In this document: positions 16,290-25,636 of the stretch, in pieces | How the letters are laid out: every line of letters begins with the position of its first letter | Numbering within the stretch: position 1 is the first letter of the stretch | Assembly: GCF_000337735.1 (NCBI RefSeq) | Contig: NZ_AOHX01000026.1 | Span: 195,160-249,152, forward strand | DNA from: Natronorubrum sulfidifaciens JCM 14089 | Lineage (GTDB): Archaea > Halobacteriota > Halobacteria > Halobacteriales > Natrialbaceae | Length of the DNA: 53,993 nt | Direction of reading: 5' to 3' | Program-made: the position numbers and the translations under genes | Notes under the pieces: model-generated | The model's input: the letters and a program-made list of their open reading frames with translations, nothing else | Told to the model about the DNA's origin: nothing | Database searches by the model: none

Positions 16290-17156
16290 CTACTCGCGCA
16301 GTTCCCGCACTTTCTGGATGTTCCACGCGAAGCCGCGGCCGTCTTCAGTCGGCGTCTCGAGTGCGAACGGCAGTTCGCGCAGGTCGGGGTGGTTTACGAT
16401 CGCTTGCATGCCGTCCTCGCCGATGTAGCCCTCGCCGACGTGGGCGTGTTCGTCTTTGTGCGTGCCGACGTCGTGTTTCGAGTCGTTGAGGTGGAGATAT
16501 TTCAGGTACTCGAGGCCGACCTCGTCGTCGAAGCGGCCGACCGTTTCGTCGACGGCTTCGGGGGTCGTGAGGTCGTTGCCGGCGACCAGCGTGTGGGCGG
16601 TGTCGATACAGATGCCGATGTCGGTCTCGGTGCGATCGATGATCCCCGCGAGGTGGGCGAACTCGCCGCCGAGTTTCGTCCCGCTACCCGCGTCGGACTC
16701 GATTAGAATCTCGACCCCGTCAGGGACCTCGAGTTCGTCGATCAGACTCGCCGCGTTGTCGAGGCCGCCCTCGACGCCAGCGCCCGTGTGCGCACCGAGG
16801 TGGACGTTGACGTAGGGCACGCCGAGCTTCTCGGCAGCATCGAGCTCCGCCTGCATGCTTGCTTTGGACTTCCGACGGAGGTCGTCTTTGGGCGTACAGA
16901 GGTTGACCAGATACGAGGAGTGAATCACCCACGGCCCCTCGAGGGTTTCGTCGGACTCCGCTCGGAAGCCTTCGGCGGCTTCGTCGCTGATCTCGGGTTC
17001 AGCCCAGACCTGTGGCGAGGTCGTAAAGATCTGTCCGCAGTTGCCGCCGAACGCGAGTTGGCGATGAACCGCGTTCCGAACGTCGTCGTACGGCGGTGTT
17101 TCGTCGTCAGAGGAGACGCGCGAGCCGGAGATCGAAACGTGTGCGCCGATCTTCAT
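16290..17156 (-). CDS. nfo: Deoxyribonuclease IV (AP endonuclease)
   Basis: Cuts DNA at abasic sites in base excision repair. The 288-residue product opens [11 protein letters not shown] and carries the family's metal ligands in [33 protein letters not shown] and [10 protein letters not shown]. Length is normal. A perfect inverted repeat ATCCCT-gat-AGGGAT (17175-17189) lies 19 bases before the ATG and could be an operator. Confidence 0.95.
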   Translation of the reverse strand: MKIGAHVSISGSRVSSDDETPPYDDVRNAVHRQLAFGGNCGQIFTTSPQVWAEPEISDEAAEGFRAESDETLEGPWVIHSSYLVNLCTPKDDLRRKSKASMQAELDAAEKLGVPYVNVHLGAHTGAGVEGGLDNAASLIDELEVPDGVEILIESDAGSGTKLGGEFAHLAGIIDRTETDIGICIDTAHTLVAGNDLTTPEAVDETVGRFDDEVGLEYLKYLHLNDSKHDVGTHKDEHAHVGEGYIGEDGMQAIVNHPDLRELPFALETPTEDGRGFAWNIQKVRELRE

Positions 17157-17305
17157 AGCGTCTCGTCAGTACCGATCCCTGATAGGGATACCGGAGCGAC
17201 TCGAGGAAGACAAGCGTCGCCACTGACAGTCATGGTCGATGTGAGACCGAACACTGATCAGAGCGTCGTGACTGTGGAGCGTAGTTGTCTGGAAAATGTC
17301 GTCAT

Positions 17306-17326
17306 ACAAAGTCGCCGTCAGGCGAC
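17306..17326 (-). terminator. Hairpin terminator of the cold-shock gene
   Basis: On the minus strand, GTCGCC-tgac-GGCGAC is a perfect 6-bp stem followed by TTTGT, 13 bases after the cold-shock gene stop. A short stem and T-rich tail fit a terminator or 3' processing signal. Confidence 0.5.
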
Positions 17327-17339
17327 GGAGATGCCGATA

Positions 17340-17534
17340 TTACTCGCGGGTGACGTTCGTCGCGCGGGGACCCTTGGGGGCCTGTTCGATGTCGAATTCG
17401 ATGTCTGTGCCTTCCTCGAGGTCCGGACCGCCAACGTCTTCCATGTGGAAGAAAACGTCATCGTCCGCGTCGTCCGTCGAAATGAAACCGTAGCCGCCTG
17501 TGTCGTTGAAGAAATCAACGTTACCTTTCGCCAT
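17340..17534 (-). CDS. cspA: Cold-shock domain protein
   Basis: A 64-residue single CSD/OB-fold protein: MAKGNVDFFNDTGGYGFIST carries RNP1 (GYGFI), VFFHMEDV carries RNP2, and a final strand ends in NVTRE. It binds single-stranded RNA or DNA and acts as an RNA chaperone. The in-frame extension to 17762 would overlap the divergent gene and is rejected. The sequence CTTATC about 30 bases upstream fits near-leaderless transcription. Confidence 0.95.
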   Translation of the reverse strand: MAKGNVDFFNDTGGYGFISTDDADDDVFFHMEDVGGPDLEEGTDIEFDIEQAPKGPRATNVTRE

Positions 17535-17761
17535 TACAAACAAATGTACAGCCGATACACGGATAAGACTTGCGAGGGTCGCGGTACCACGACCACGTTC
17601 CTGTGGATTAGTCCCACACGTCGTGGCGAAAGGCCACGAGAGACGGTTACAGCCGCAATTAGAGCCATCGTCAAATAATCTGGACAATCGTGAGTTGTGT
17701 ACGCATACCAGTTCAACGGCGGAACAAAACCCGTTTAGCCGGGCCGTTCTAGGGATGGACA

Positions 17762-18961
17762 ATGAGTACGAGTTACCGGATCGGACTCGTCGGCAAACCC
17801 TCTGTCGGCAAGTCCTCCTTTTTCAACGCAGCAACGATGAACGACGTACCCGAGGGGGCCTATCCGTTCACGACGATCGACCCCAGCGTGGGCGAGGCCT
17901 ACGTTCGCGTCGACTGTGCGGCCCCGGAGTTCGACGAGGAGTGTACCCCAAACGTGGGCTACTGTGACCACGGCACCCGCTTTGTGCCGACGAAACTCGT
18001 CGACGTCGCCGGATTGATTCCCGGCGCTCACGAGGGCAACGGACTCGGCAACCAGTTCCTCTCGGATCTGAACGAGACCGACGTGCTCGTCCACGTCGTC
18101 GACTTCTCCGGCGAGACGGACTCGGAGGGCGAACCCACCGAGGGCCACGACCCCCGCGACGACATCGCCTTCTTAGAGGAGGAACTGGACCAGTGGTATC
18201 TCGGCGTCTTAGAGAAGGGGATCAACCGCTACGAGTCCGGCTACACGACCGAAGACGACGCCATCGAGGAGGAACTCGCTGAGCAGATGAGCGCGTTCAA
18301 GACCAACGAAGACGAGATCAAACGCCTCATCCGACGCGTCGACGTCGGCTTCGAGCCCGAGGAGTGGGACGAGGATGACAAACTCGAGTTGGCCCGCGAG
18401 ATCCGCAAGGAGACCAAGCCGATGGTCATCGCGGCGAACAAGATGGACACCCCTCAAGCACAAGAAAACTACGAGGAGATCACATCCGATCCCGACTACG
18501 AGCATCTGACGATCGTTCCCTGCAGCGCTCACGCCGAGAAGGCGCTCAAGTCGGCTGATCAGGCCGGCGTCGTCGACTACCGACCCGGCGACGACGACTT
18601 CGAAATCGTCGGCGACATCTCGGGCGAGCAAGAACAGGGTCTCGAGCAGATTCGCGATTTCCTCACCGAGTACGGCGCGACGGGCGTGCAGGCGGCCCTC
18701 GAGTCCGCGCTCTTTGACGTCCTCGAGGTCACGCCGGTGTTCCCCGGCGGCGCGAACGGACTGGGCAACGAACGCGGCGAGGTGTTGCCCGACTGTTATC
18801 TGATTCCGCCGAACTCGACCGCGGAGGACTTCGCCTACAGTCTCCACTCCGACATCGGCGACGGTTTCCTCCACGCGATCGACTGTCGGTCGAACCGCCA
18901 GCTGGGCAAAGACTACGAAGTCGAGCCCCGCGACGTGATCGAAGTCATCACGACGAACTGA
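17762..18961 (+). CDS. ychF: YchF/Obg-family GTPase
   Basis: A 399-residue P-loop NTPase of the redox-regulated YchF group. GKPSVGKSS (residues 11-19) is the P loop, VDVAGLIPGAHEG is G3, and NKMD near 226 is G4. The C-terminus is a TGS domain (DCYLIPPNSTAEDFAYSLHSDIGDGF). YchF binds ribosomes and prefers ATP in several species. The archaeal form has an insert between G3 and G4, as here. It stands alone on the plus strand. Confidence 0.9.
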   Translation: MSTSYRIGLVGKPSVGKSSFFNAATMNDVPEGAYPFTTIDPSVGEAYVRVDCAAPEFDEECTPNVGYCDHGTRFVPTKLVDVAGLIPGAHEGNGLGNQFLSDLNETDVLVHVVDFSGETDSEGEPTEGHDPRDDIAFLEEELDQWYLGVLEKGINRYESGYTTEDDAIEEELAEQMSAFKTNEDEIKRLIRRVDVGFEPEEWDEDDKLELAREIRKETKPMVIAANKMDTPQAQENYEEITSDPDYEHLTIVPCSAHAEKALKSADQAGVVDYRPGDDDFEIVGDISGEQEQGLEQIRDFLTEYGATGVQAALESALFDVLEVTPVFPGGANGLGNERGEVLPDCYLIPPNSTAEDFAYSLHSDIGDGFLHAIDCRSNRQLGKDYEVEPRDVIEVITTN

Positions 18962-18989
18962 CCGGCGACACGCAGCGTCGGACCGACAC

Positions 18990-19214
18990 CTACTGTCGCC
19001 AGACAAGCCGATTCGCAAGATCGTCAAGTCGACTCGAGAGCCCCTCGAGCCAGGCGCTCGGCGAGAGGGTTCGAAGCTGCTTTTCGTCGACTTCGATCCG
19101 CGCGTCGCCGTACGGATCGCGGGCAGCCCGTTCGTCGGCGTCTCGATCGCTGTTGGCGACGTCGACGGCGACCGACATTGAACAGCGACCACACGCCTCA
19201 CGTTCCTTTGGCAT
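18990..19214 (-). CDS. Small conserved hypothetical protein
   Basis: A 74-residue protein starting MPKEREACGRCSMSVAVDVA, with one CxxC pair, then a charged middle and a helical C-terminus (WLEGLSSRLDDLANRLVWRQ). A single CxxC could bind metal in a dimer. The start at 19214 keeps the CxxC. It converges with the YchF gene (28-base gap). No family was recognised. Confidence 0.55.
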   Translation of the reverse strand: MPKEREACGRCSMSVAVDVANSDRDADERAARDPYGDARIEVDEKQLRTLSPSAWLEGLSSRLDDLANRLVWRQ

Positions 19215-19318
19215 GTGTGTTCGTCTCAGTGTACGGACTCCCACTGCTTAACTGCTGGCACAGCCGACCGCGACCGCAGTGGCGACGGACTTTTACTCGC
19301 GACGTGGCATCACCACAC

Positions 19319-19951
19319 ATGGACGACGACGAGTCCGCCACGGAGTCACGCGAGATGGCGGCTGACCGGCGGATGGACGAGCGCCTCGAGGGTGTTCCCG
19401 ACTGGGACGACGAGTACGTCGACCGGGTGAGCGACCGGCTCCTGCACAACTACGACCTCGAGAAAGACTACAGCCTCGAGGGCGAGCAGTTCACACTGTA
19501 TGGCAAGATGGAACTAATCAGCAAAAAGCAGTTCCTCCATCCATCGCTCTCGATCGCCGAACACGAGTCGACCGAACACCTGTTCGTCAGGCGGGTCGAC
19601 CGCGTCGACGACCGGACGCTCGATCGGTTCGTCGATCTCGGCGAGCGGCTGGCCGACGAGTGGATCGAGCCGAACGAAGAACACTTCGCGACGGAGTTTA
19701 CGTTCGTCGCGATCGCGCCCTCGATTCCCGACTCGATCCGCGAGCGCGTTGCGGGATTCGACGGGCGAACGATGCTGAAGTACGGCTTCCACGGCCACTA
19801 CGAGATCAATCTGGCCGTCGTCGCCCCCGACAGCACGGCCCTCGTCGCGAGCGACAACGCCGACGTGGCGACCGCGTTTCGGCTTTGGGAACCGCTCGAC
19901 GCAGATGAGTCGGGACTGCTCGAGCGGCTCTCGCGACGGCTCCGGCGATAG
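19319..19951 (+). CDS. Conserved hypothetical protein
   Basis: A 210-residue soluble acidic protein from the ATG at 19319, starting MDDDESATESREMAADRR. It has a helical N-terminal part and a mixed core (VRRVDRVDDRTLDRFVDLGE, TEFTFVAIAPSIPDSIRERV, LKYGFHGHYEINLAVVAPD). No transmembrane helix or cysteine motif is visible. The strand-rich second half suggests an alpha/beta domain. I do not recognise the family. Confidence 0.7.
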   Translation: MDDDESATESREMAADRRMDERLEGVPDWDDEYVDRVSDRLLHNYDLEKDYSLEGEQFTLYGKMELISKKQFLHPSLSIAEHESTEHLFVRRVDRVDDRTLDRFVDLGERLADEWIEPNEEHFATEFTFVAIAPSIPDSIRERVAGFDGRTMLKYGFHGHYEINLAVVAPDSTALVASDNADVATAFRLWEPLDADESGLLERLSRRLRR

Positions 19952-20079
19952 GCCGGCACTCCAAGACGGACTCGTTCTCGAGACGAACGTGTCGGCACAC
20001 GAGCGACAGCAGTCACACACTCGAGTCAAAAAAGTCAAAAGCGCCACAGCAGTCGAACCGCGACTCGTCGTCGTCGCGG

Positions 20080-21942
20080 TCAGTCGTCCGAGCCGACGTC
20101 AGCTGCGACCCCGTCACCAGTGTTTCGGGCTGTCGTCATGTTGTCGTAGCCGATCTTGAACAGCGACAGCGCGAGGTAGATGAGGATCGCGATGATGATG
20201 ATCTGAGCGACGGCCGAAACCTGCCCGATCAGCCCAGTCTCCGCCTCGGCGGTGATACCGAGCAGCCGACCGCCAAGGATCTGGTAGAGTCCGGTCCAGG
20301 TGAGACCGATGACCGTAATAAAGCCCATCAGTGCCATCGGACCGCCGGTCGAGATCAGCTGTTTGGATTCGCTCCAGTTGGCCAGCCAGATGGTGCCGGT
20401 CAGCAGCGCCAGCGACGCCAGCAGCTGGTTTGCGCCGCCGAACAGCGTCCAGAGGTCCTCCCACCGACCGCTGCCGAGCAGGAAGAACGCCACGACCGCG
20501 ATGGCCGTCGTGTTGATGTAGCGGTTTGCTGCGTACGTTTCGACTGGCGTCTCCGGTGTGCCGACGATCTCCTCTAACATGTACCGACCCAGACGGACGG
20601 CGGTGTCCATACTCGTCAGCAGGAAACTCGCGAGCACGAGCGCCATGAACGGCGCGGCGTACTCGAACGGAATGCCAAGGGCAGTGAGAATCGCCCCACC
20701 ACCGGTCGCGAAGTTCGGCAGCGCAAGCCCGATACCGCCGTCGGCAGCCGGGATCGCGACGATCGTCACCGCACAGAGTGCAACGGCCGCCAGCAGCCCC
20801 TCCGCGAGCATGCCGCCGTAGCCGATCAGTCGAGCGTCACTTTCTTTGTTCAACTGTTTGGCCGTGGTTCCCGACGAGACCAGCGCGTGGAAGCCGCTGA
20901 TGGTCCCACACGCGATGGTGAGGAACAACAGCGGAAACAGCGGCATGAGCGGAATCATCTCCGCGAGCGGGCCACCCTGTCCGAGGAAGCCGTACCAGGC
21001 CCCCGTCGTGATTTCGAAGGTCAGCGCGTCGCCGGTTTCGGGATGAACGGCGTCGCTTCCCATCCCGGTGATGAACGTGCCGACGATGACCGCGAGCAGG
21101 CTCCCACCGACCCCTGCATACAGAAGGAACGACGAGAGGTAATCACGCGGCTGCAACAGCATCCAGACCGGCAGGACGCTGGCGGCAGCACCGTAAACGA
21201 GCATCACCAGCACCCACGCACCGATGTTCGCACTGCCGAGCAGTTCCGGGAAGAACGCCGCCGACTCGAGCAAGACGGTCGTTCCCGCGGGGTAGTCGCC
21301 GGGGACGATCGCGAGCGGGTACTGAATACCGACCCAGACCGACCCGAACACACCGGCGACGAAGACGACCGTCCCAACCGAGAACGGCAGTCCAAGCTGG
21401 TAGAGCCAGATTCCGAAGACGAACGCGAGCGTGACGTATAGCAGACTCGCGGTCGCGGCTTGCGGGTAGGCGTCCAGCACGACCCCGATGACGAGGGCGA
21501 ACACGGCGACGACGAGGATCGTCAGCAAGAACGCGAACCACAGCAGCATGTTCTTGCCGCGTTCACCCACGTACTCGCCGATGATGTAGCCGATCGACTT
21601 CCCCTCGTGTCGAAGGCTGCTCGACAGCGAGATGAAGTCGTGAACCGCGCCCAAAATCGGATTTCCGATCGCGACCCACAACACCGCAGGCACCCAGCCC
21701 CAGACCAGTGCGGCCGTAATCGGGCCGACAACGGGTGCACCGCCCGCAATACTCGAGTAGTGATGCCCCAACAGTACCGGCTTCTTCGCCGGCACGTACT
21801 CCTGTCCGTCTTGGTACTTGTGTGCTGGCGTCTCCCGACTATCGTCGAGCCCCACGAACTGTGCAAGGTACCGCCCGTACCCCACGTACGCGACGGTAAA
21901 CGTCGTCAGCACCAGTGCCACGATCCAAATGATACCTGCCAT
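20080..21942 (-). CDS. cstA: Carbon starvation protein CstA family transporter
   Basis: A 620-residue polytopic membrane protein with about 16 hydrophobic helices. CstA-family features include HYSSIAGGAPVVGPITAALVWGW near residue 61 and the loop AVHDFISLSSSLRHEGKSIG. CstA proteins import peptides or pyruvate. The C-terminal tail is acidic and cytoplasmic. An ATTATATTTATG promoter-like box (about 21980-21991) and a CTCAC-N5-GTGAG hairpin (21951-21965) precede the ATG. Confidence 0.92.
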   Translation of the reverse strand: MAGIIWIVALVLTTFTVAYVGYGRYLAQFVGLDDSRETPAHKYQDGQEYVPAKKPVLLGHHYSSIAGGAPVVGPITAALVWGWVPAVLWVAIGNPILGAVHDFISLSSSLRHEGKSIGYIIGEYVGERGKNMLLWFAFLLTILVVAVFALVIGVVLDAYPQAATASLLYVTLAFVFGIWLYQLGLPFSVGTVVFVAGVFGSVWVGIQYPLAIVPGDYPAGTTVLLESAAFFPELLGSANIGAWVLVMLVYGAAASVLPVWMLLQPRDYLSSFLLYAGVGGSLLAVIVGTFITGMGSDAVHPETGDALTFEITTGAWYGFLGQGGPLAEMIPLMPLFPLLFLTIACGTISGFHALVSSGTTAKQLNKESDARLIGYGGMLAEGLLAAVALCAVTIVAIPAADGGIGLALPNFATGGGAILTALGIPFEYAAPFMALVLASFLLTSMDTAVRLGRYMLEEIVGTPETPVETYAANRYINTTAIAVVAFFLLGSGRWEDLWTLFGGANQLLASLALLTGTIWLANWSESKQLISTGGPMALMGFITVIGLTWTGLYQILGGRLLGITAEAETGLIGQVSAVAQIIIIAILIYLALSLFKIGYDNMTTARNTGDGVAADVGSDD

Positions 21943-21950
21943 GCTATCGT

Positions 21951-21991
21951 CTCACTAACCGTGAGTTGAACGGGAGGAACATAAATATAAT
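21951..21991 (-). promoter_or_regulatory. cstA promoter and short leader hairpin
   Basis: A TATA-like ATTATATTTATG (21980-21991 on the minus strand) predicts a start near 21958. A perfect 5-bp inverted repeat, CTCAC-N5-GTGAG (21951-21965), overlaps this start and lies 8 bases before the ATG. It may be an operator. The regulator is unknown. Confidence 0.35.
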
Positions 21992-22124
21992 TCATTGAGT
22001 TCTAACAAATCCGTCAGCCTAGAGATAATTCTCCACGAGAGGAGGTATACGTGTATGGATACCGTCATTCAGTGGATAGATATAGCGAGAGCCGGTGGCT
22101 GAGTAAAATGACCGACAGAGACCT

Positions 22125-23102
22125 TCAATTCGCTTGAGATAATTCGGCGTCCACGTCGTCCAGTTCGAGGTCGCGCGCGACGTCTTCGAGAATGCTCCCG
22201 CGGACCTCTTCGACGCGCGTTTCGATGGTCGCGACGACCGGAGCGTCGAACGTCTCCTCGATGTGCTCGAGGCGGTCGCGTTCGGTGTCGACGCGGTCAC
22301 GGAGGTAGGTCGCCCCGCGGCCCTCCTCGTGGGGCTCCGGTTCAGGCGTCAGGCGGTTAACGACGAGCCCGCGAACGGGTAACTCGGCGTCGGACAGCGT
22401 CTCGAGCGAGCGCCCTGTCTCCCTGATCGAAAGTTCGTCGGGATTCAAGACGAGATAGAAAGCAGACTGGTCACGCAACACCTCGCCGGCGTACTCGAAG
22501 CGTTCCTTGCGCCCTTGTAGGCGCGCGAGAATCGGATCGCCCTCCATCACGCGCCGAGGCTCTTGCTTGCCGATCGCGGCCTTCTCGAAGAGGTCGATGC
22601 TGCGCTCTCGTTTGTCCATCAGCCGCTCGATCCAGCGCTCGAGGAGGTCCGGCAGGGCGAGCAACCGGAGCGTCGACCCGGTTGGCGAGGTGTCGAAGAC
22701 GACCCGGTCGTAGGGATCGGCGTTTCGCATCACGTCGACGAACCGATCGAACAGCGCGGCCTCGTAGGCCCCGGGCGTCTGGTGGGCCATCTCGAGTTGG
22801 ATGTCGACTTCGTTGACCATCGCCGCGCTCAGTTGGGAGTTCAACTGCCGTCTGAGATCCTGCAGGTGGTCTTGGACCTCCTGTTCGGGATCGATCTCCA
22901 TCGCCGACAGCCCGTCGTAGCCCTCGACGGACCGTGGCTCGTCGCCGAACGCCTGATCGAAGACGTCGGCCGTACTGTGGGCCGGGTCCGTCGACACGAC
23001 GAGCGTTTCGAACCCCGAATTGGCACACTCGAGCGCGTAGGCGCTCGAGACGGTCGTTTTTCCGACGCCGCCTTTGCCGCCGAAGAAGGTGAATTTGGAC
23101 AT
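22125..23102 (-). CDS. ArsA/Get3-like ATPase
   Basis: A 325-residue ArsA/TRC40 family ATPase with a single ATPase unit. The deviant Walker A GKGGVGKT is at residues 9-16, STDPAHSTADVF is the switch region, and DTSPTGSTLRLLALPDLLERW is the Get3/ArsA signature. No CxxC zinc pair of Get3 is seen and no second ATPase half, so it is not classical double ArsA. Likely roles are tail-anchored membrane-protein handling or oxyanion export. It starts 3 bases after the stop of the small gene upstream, so the two form an operon. Confidence 0.9.
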   Translation of the reverse strand: MSKFTFFGGKGGVGKTTVSSAYALECANSGFETLVVSTDPAHSTADVFDQAFGDEPRSVEGYDGLSAMEIDPEQEVQDHLQDLRRQLNSQLSAAMVNEVDIQLEMAHQTPGAYEAALFDRFVDVMRNADPYDRVVFDTSPTGSTLRLLALPDLLERWIERLMDKRERSIDLFEKAAIGKQEPRRVMEGDPILARLQGRKERFEYAGEVLRDQSAFYLVLNPDELSIRETGRSLETLSDAELPVRGLVVNRLTPEPEPHEEGRGATYLRDRVDTERDRLEHIEETFDAPVVATIETRVEEVRGSILEDVARDLELDDVDAELSQAN

Positions 23103-23105
23103 CGA

Positions 23106-23402
23106 TTAGAAGTGGTACTGGTGGCCCTTGCGCTCGATGACGGACTGGCGGTCCCACATCCGACGCTCCCAAGACTGATACTCGTCTTCGAGATAGGGCA
23201 GGAGTTCGGCCGTGTAGTAGGAGACGGGACTCGGAATGCCGAACGCATCGGGGAAACACGCGAGCATGAACGCGTCCTCGGTGTCTTCGGCCTCGGCTTC
23301 GATCTTCTCGTAGGCTGGATGGGTGAACATCCCGTGATAGAGCCCACGAAGCCACTCCTCGAGTGTGGCACGGAAGGATTCAATCCGGTCGGCGAGTGTC
23401 AT
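23106..23402 (-). CDS. Small partner gene of the ArsA-like ATPase
   Basis: A 98-residue acidic protein, MTLADRIESFRATLEEWLRG at the start and HQYHF at the end, rich in helix-forming and aromatic residues. No transmembrane helix or known domain is visible. Its stop is 3 bases from the ArsA-like ATG, which suggests translational coupling and a shared function. The start at 23402 (ATG) is preferred to a GTG two codons upstream. Confidence 0.7.
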   Translation of the reverse strand: MTLADRIESFRATLEEWLRGLYHGMFTHPAYEKIEAEAEDTEDAFMLACFPDAFGIPSPVSYYTAELLPYLEDEYQSWERRMWDRQSVIERKGHQYHF

Positions 23403-23504
23403 CGTCACCCATGCTCTGTCCCGAAGACGGAAGTATGTCTCCCCTCGAGACGACAGGGTGAGCCAATACGACGCTTCTTGCCGCTCGAGTCACAACGACA
23501 CGGT

Positions 23505-24746
23505 ATGCACGAAGACGAGATCCCCGTCACCGTCCTCTCTGGCAGTCTCGGCGCGGGCAAGACGACGCTTCTCAATCACCTCCTGCAGAACGCGGGCCGA
23601 CGTGACCTCGCCGTGTTGGTCAACGATATGGGGTCGGTCAACGTCGACGCCGACCTCGTCGCCGAAGGGTCCGATCTCGACGCTGGCGGCGTCACCGAAC
23701 TCTCGAACGGCTGTATCTGCTGTGAACTGCAAGACGACCTCGAGACGGCAGTCGTTCGACTGGCCCGCGAACGGGCGTTCGATCACCTCCTCGTCGAGTC
23801 ATCGGGAATTTCGGAACCGGAACCGGTCGCACGGCTGTTTACGACCGCCTCACGGGTGGCCGCCAGCTACGAGATCGACGCGCTCGTGACCGTCCTCGAT
23901 ACGCGGCGCTTTCTCGACACGTTCGCCGGCGAAGACGTGCCGGAACGCCGCGGCGAGACGGAAGCCAACGAGACGCGCCCGCTTGCGGATCTAATGATCG
24001 AGCAACTCGAGGTCGCAAACCTCGTCTTACTCAACAAGACCGATCTCTGTACCGAGACCGAACTCGAGGAGGCCGAAGCACTCGTCGGCGCGCTCCAGCC
24101 CGGCGCCGAGACGATCCGAACGGCGTTCAGCGCGGTCGATCCCGACCGGATTCTCGGCGTCGACCTGTTCGATGCCGCCCGAATGGGCGAGTTAGCCGGC
24201 TGGCAGCACGCGCTGGCCGAGGAGGACGCAGACGATCAGCATCGCGACCACGACCACGACGATGGGAGCGACGACACCCACGACCACGATCACCGTCATC
24301 CCGAGGAACGCTACGGCGTCGACTCGGTCGTGTTCCGCGCGCGCCGGCCGTTTCACCCCGAGCGGTTCGCGGCGTTTCTCGAAGCCCTCCCCTCGAGTAT
24401 CGTCCGATCGAAGGGGCTCGCGTGGATCGCCGGCCGGGACGGCAAAGTCGACCTCTCCCAAGCCGGCCCCTCGATCCGGGCGACCGTCAGGGGGCCGTGG
24501 ATCGCGGCCCTGCCCGAGATCAGACAAGAGCTGTACCGTTCCAATCGGCCCGACCTCGAGTGGCACGACGAACACGGCGATCGCCAGACCGAACTGGTCT
24601 TCATCGGAACCGGCATCGATGACGAGCAGTTGCACGCACGACTCGAGGACTCTCTGGTAACCGATGAGGAATGGAACCGAGCGGACACCCTCGAGAACCC
24701 GTTCCCGACCGACGAGACCGACGACGTGGTGCTTCGAGAGCCCTGA
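23505..24746 (+). CDS. CobW/COG0523 GTPase, probable metallochaperone
   Basis: A 413-residue COG0523 G3E GTPase. The P loop GSLGAGKTT is at residues 13-21, the metal-binding CxCC motif GCICC at 69-73, and NKTD is the G4 motif. A His/Asp-rich linker (about residues 243-268, HRDHDHDDG...HDHDHRHPEE) precedes the C-terminal CobW_C domain. Family members deliver zinc or cobalt to client proteins. The His-rich linker points to zinc or nickel/cobalt. It is divergent from the ArsA operon. Confidence 0.9.
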   Translation: MHEDEIPVTVLSGSLGAGKTTLLNHLLQNAGRRDLAVLVNDMGSVNVDADLVAEGSDLDAGGVTELSNGCICCELQDDLETAVVRLARERAFDHLLVESSGISEPEPVARLFTTASRVAASYEIDALVTVLDTRRFLDTFAGEDVPERRGETEANETRPLADLMIEQLEVANLVLLNKTDLCTETELEEAEALVGALQPGAETIRTAFSAVDPDRILGVDLFDAARMGELAGWQHALAEEDADDQHRDHDHDDGSDDTHDHDHRHPEERYGVDSVVFRARRPFHPERFAAFLEALPSSIVRSKGLAWIAGRDGKVDLSQAGPSIRATVRGPWIAALPEIRQELYRSNRPDLEWHDEHGDRQTELVFIGTGIDDEQLHARLEDSLVTDEEWNRADTLENPFPTDETDDVVLREP

Positions 24747-24784
24747 GCGTCGTCGTGTCAGAAGCAGTCGCTCGGGGCTGGTCG

Positions 24785-25192
24785 TTAGCCGAGTTCGGCC
24801 TCGAGTGTCTCGAGCGCGCGCGTGAGTTCGCCCTTTCGTTTCCAAGCGGCGATCCGGTCGCCGAAGGGAAGCGGTGCCGCAAGCGAAACCGACGAGCGGA
24901 ACGTGACCCGCGTGCCGTCGGTGGCGTCTTCGACATCGATCCACGTCTCCATGTGTGAGAACGGCCCCTGTTCGCCCTCCTGCGTGTAGTAGACACTGTC
25001 GTCGCGCTCCTCGAAGCGCAGCGGTAACTGCATGCCGGGCCCGCTGGCGACGACGATGGTGGTGTCGGCGTGCTCGTCGATCGTCTCGACAGTGAAACTC
25101 CCCTCCGCCTCGACGATCGTCGGCGGCTCGAGCCAGCGCGACACCACGACGGGCGACGCATCGATGACTCGAGACACCCTGACTTCCCGCAT
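24785..25192 (-). CDS. SRPBCC (START-like) protein
   Basis: A 135-residue protein of the SRPBCC/polyketide-cyclase fold: MREVRVSRVIDASPVVVSRWL, then VEAEGSFTVETIDEH, TRVTFRSSVSLAAPLPFGDRIAAWKRKG, ending in a helix. Family members bind hydrophobic ligands in a deep pocket. The start at 25192 fits the usual strand-first opening. It converges with the CobW gene. Confidence 0.8.
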   Translation of the reverse strand: MREVRVSRVIDASPVVVSRWLEPPTIVEAEGSFTVETIDEHADTTIVVASGPGMQLPLRFEERDDSVYYTQEGEQGPFSHMETWIDVEDATDGTRVTFRSSVSLAAPLPFGDRIAAWKRKGELTRALETLEAELG

Positions 25193-25311
25193 ACCGACCA
25201 CGTTCGGCGCGATTGGCATAAATGCCGCTGTCACCGGCCGTCGACGACGGCGACGTATACGGCACTGAAGACAGGGAAACGGCTAAGTGAGCAACGGTCC
25301 CGTATCTCGGC

Positions 25312-25536
25312 ATGACTGAGTCCGACGCTGATCGAGACGGCTTTCGGGAGGGCCTCGAGTCCTCCCGTGGCGACCCGCGCGTACTGGCCGTGTTGAACGC
25401 CCTCTTCTCCGTGTTGTTTGCCGTGATGATCGTTCAGGGGGCCTCGCTCATCGGCGCGCTCGAGTACCGGATGACGACCGTCGCGGGCGTGGCCGTCGGG
25501 CTGTTCGTCCTGACATACGTGATGGCACGACGCTGA
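25312..25536 (+). CDS. Small membrane protein
   Basis: A 74-residue protein: a charged N-terminus (MTESDADRDGFREGLESSRG) and two transmembrane helices (VLNALFSVLFAVMIVQGASLI and VAGVAVGLFVLTYVMA). It resembles a family of short haloarchaeal membrane proteins of unknown function. It is followed by the spermidine-synthase-like gene 100 bases downstream. Confidence 0.7.
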   Translation: MTESDADRDGFREGLESSRGDPRVLAVLNALFSVLFAVMIVQGASLIGALEYRMTTVAGVAVGLFVLTYVMARR

Positions 25537-25636
25537 GACGGACCACCGCGATCGAAGCCGACGAACGACGGCGACGAACTCACGCGTTTGCAACGACCCG
25601 ATAAGTACTCACGGCCGGATCGACTGGGTTCAGCTA

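Noticed and set aside
22563-23504. N-terminal extension of the CobW gene to 22563
   Set aside because: This part is antisense to the ArsA-like and partner genes; the GTPase P loop begins just after the ATG at 23505.
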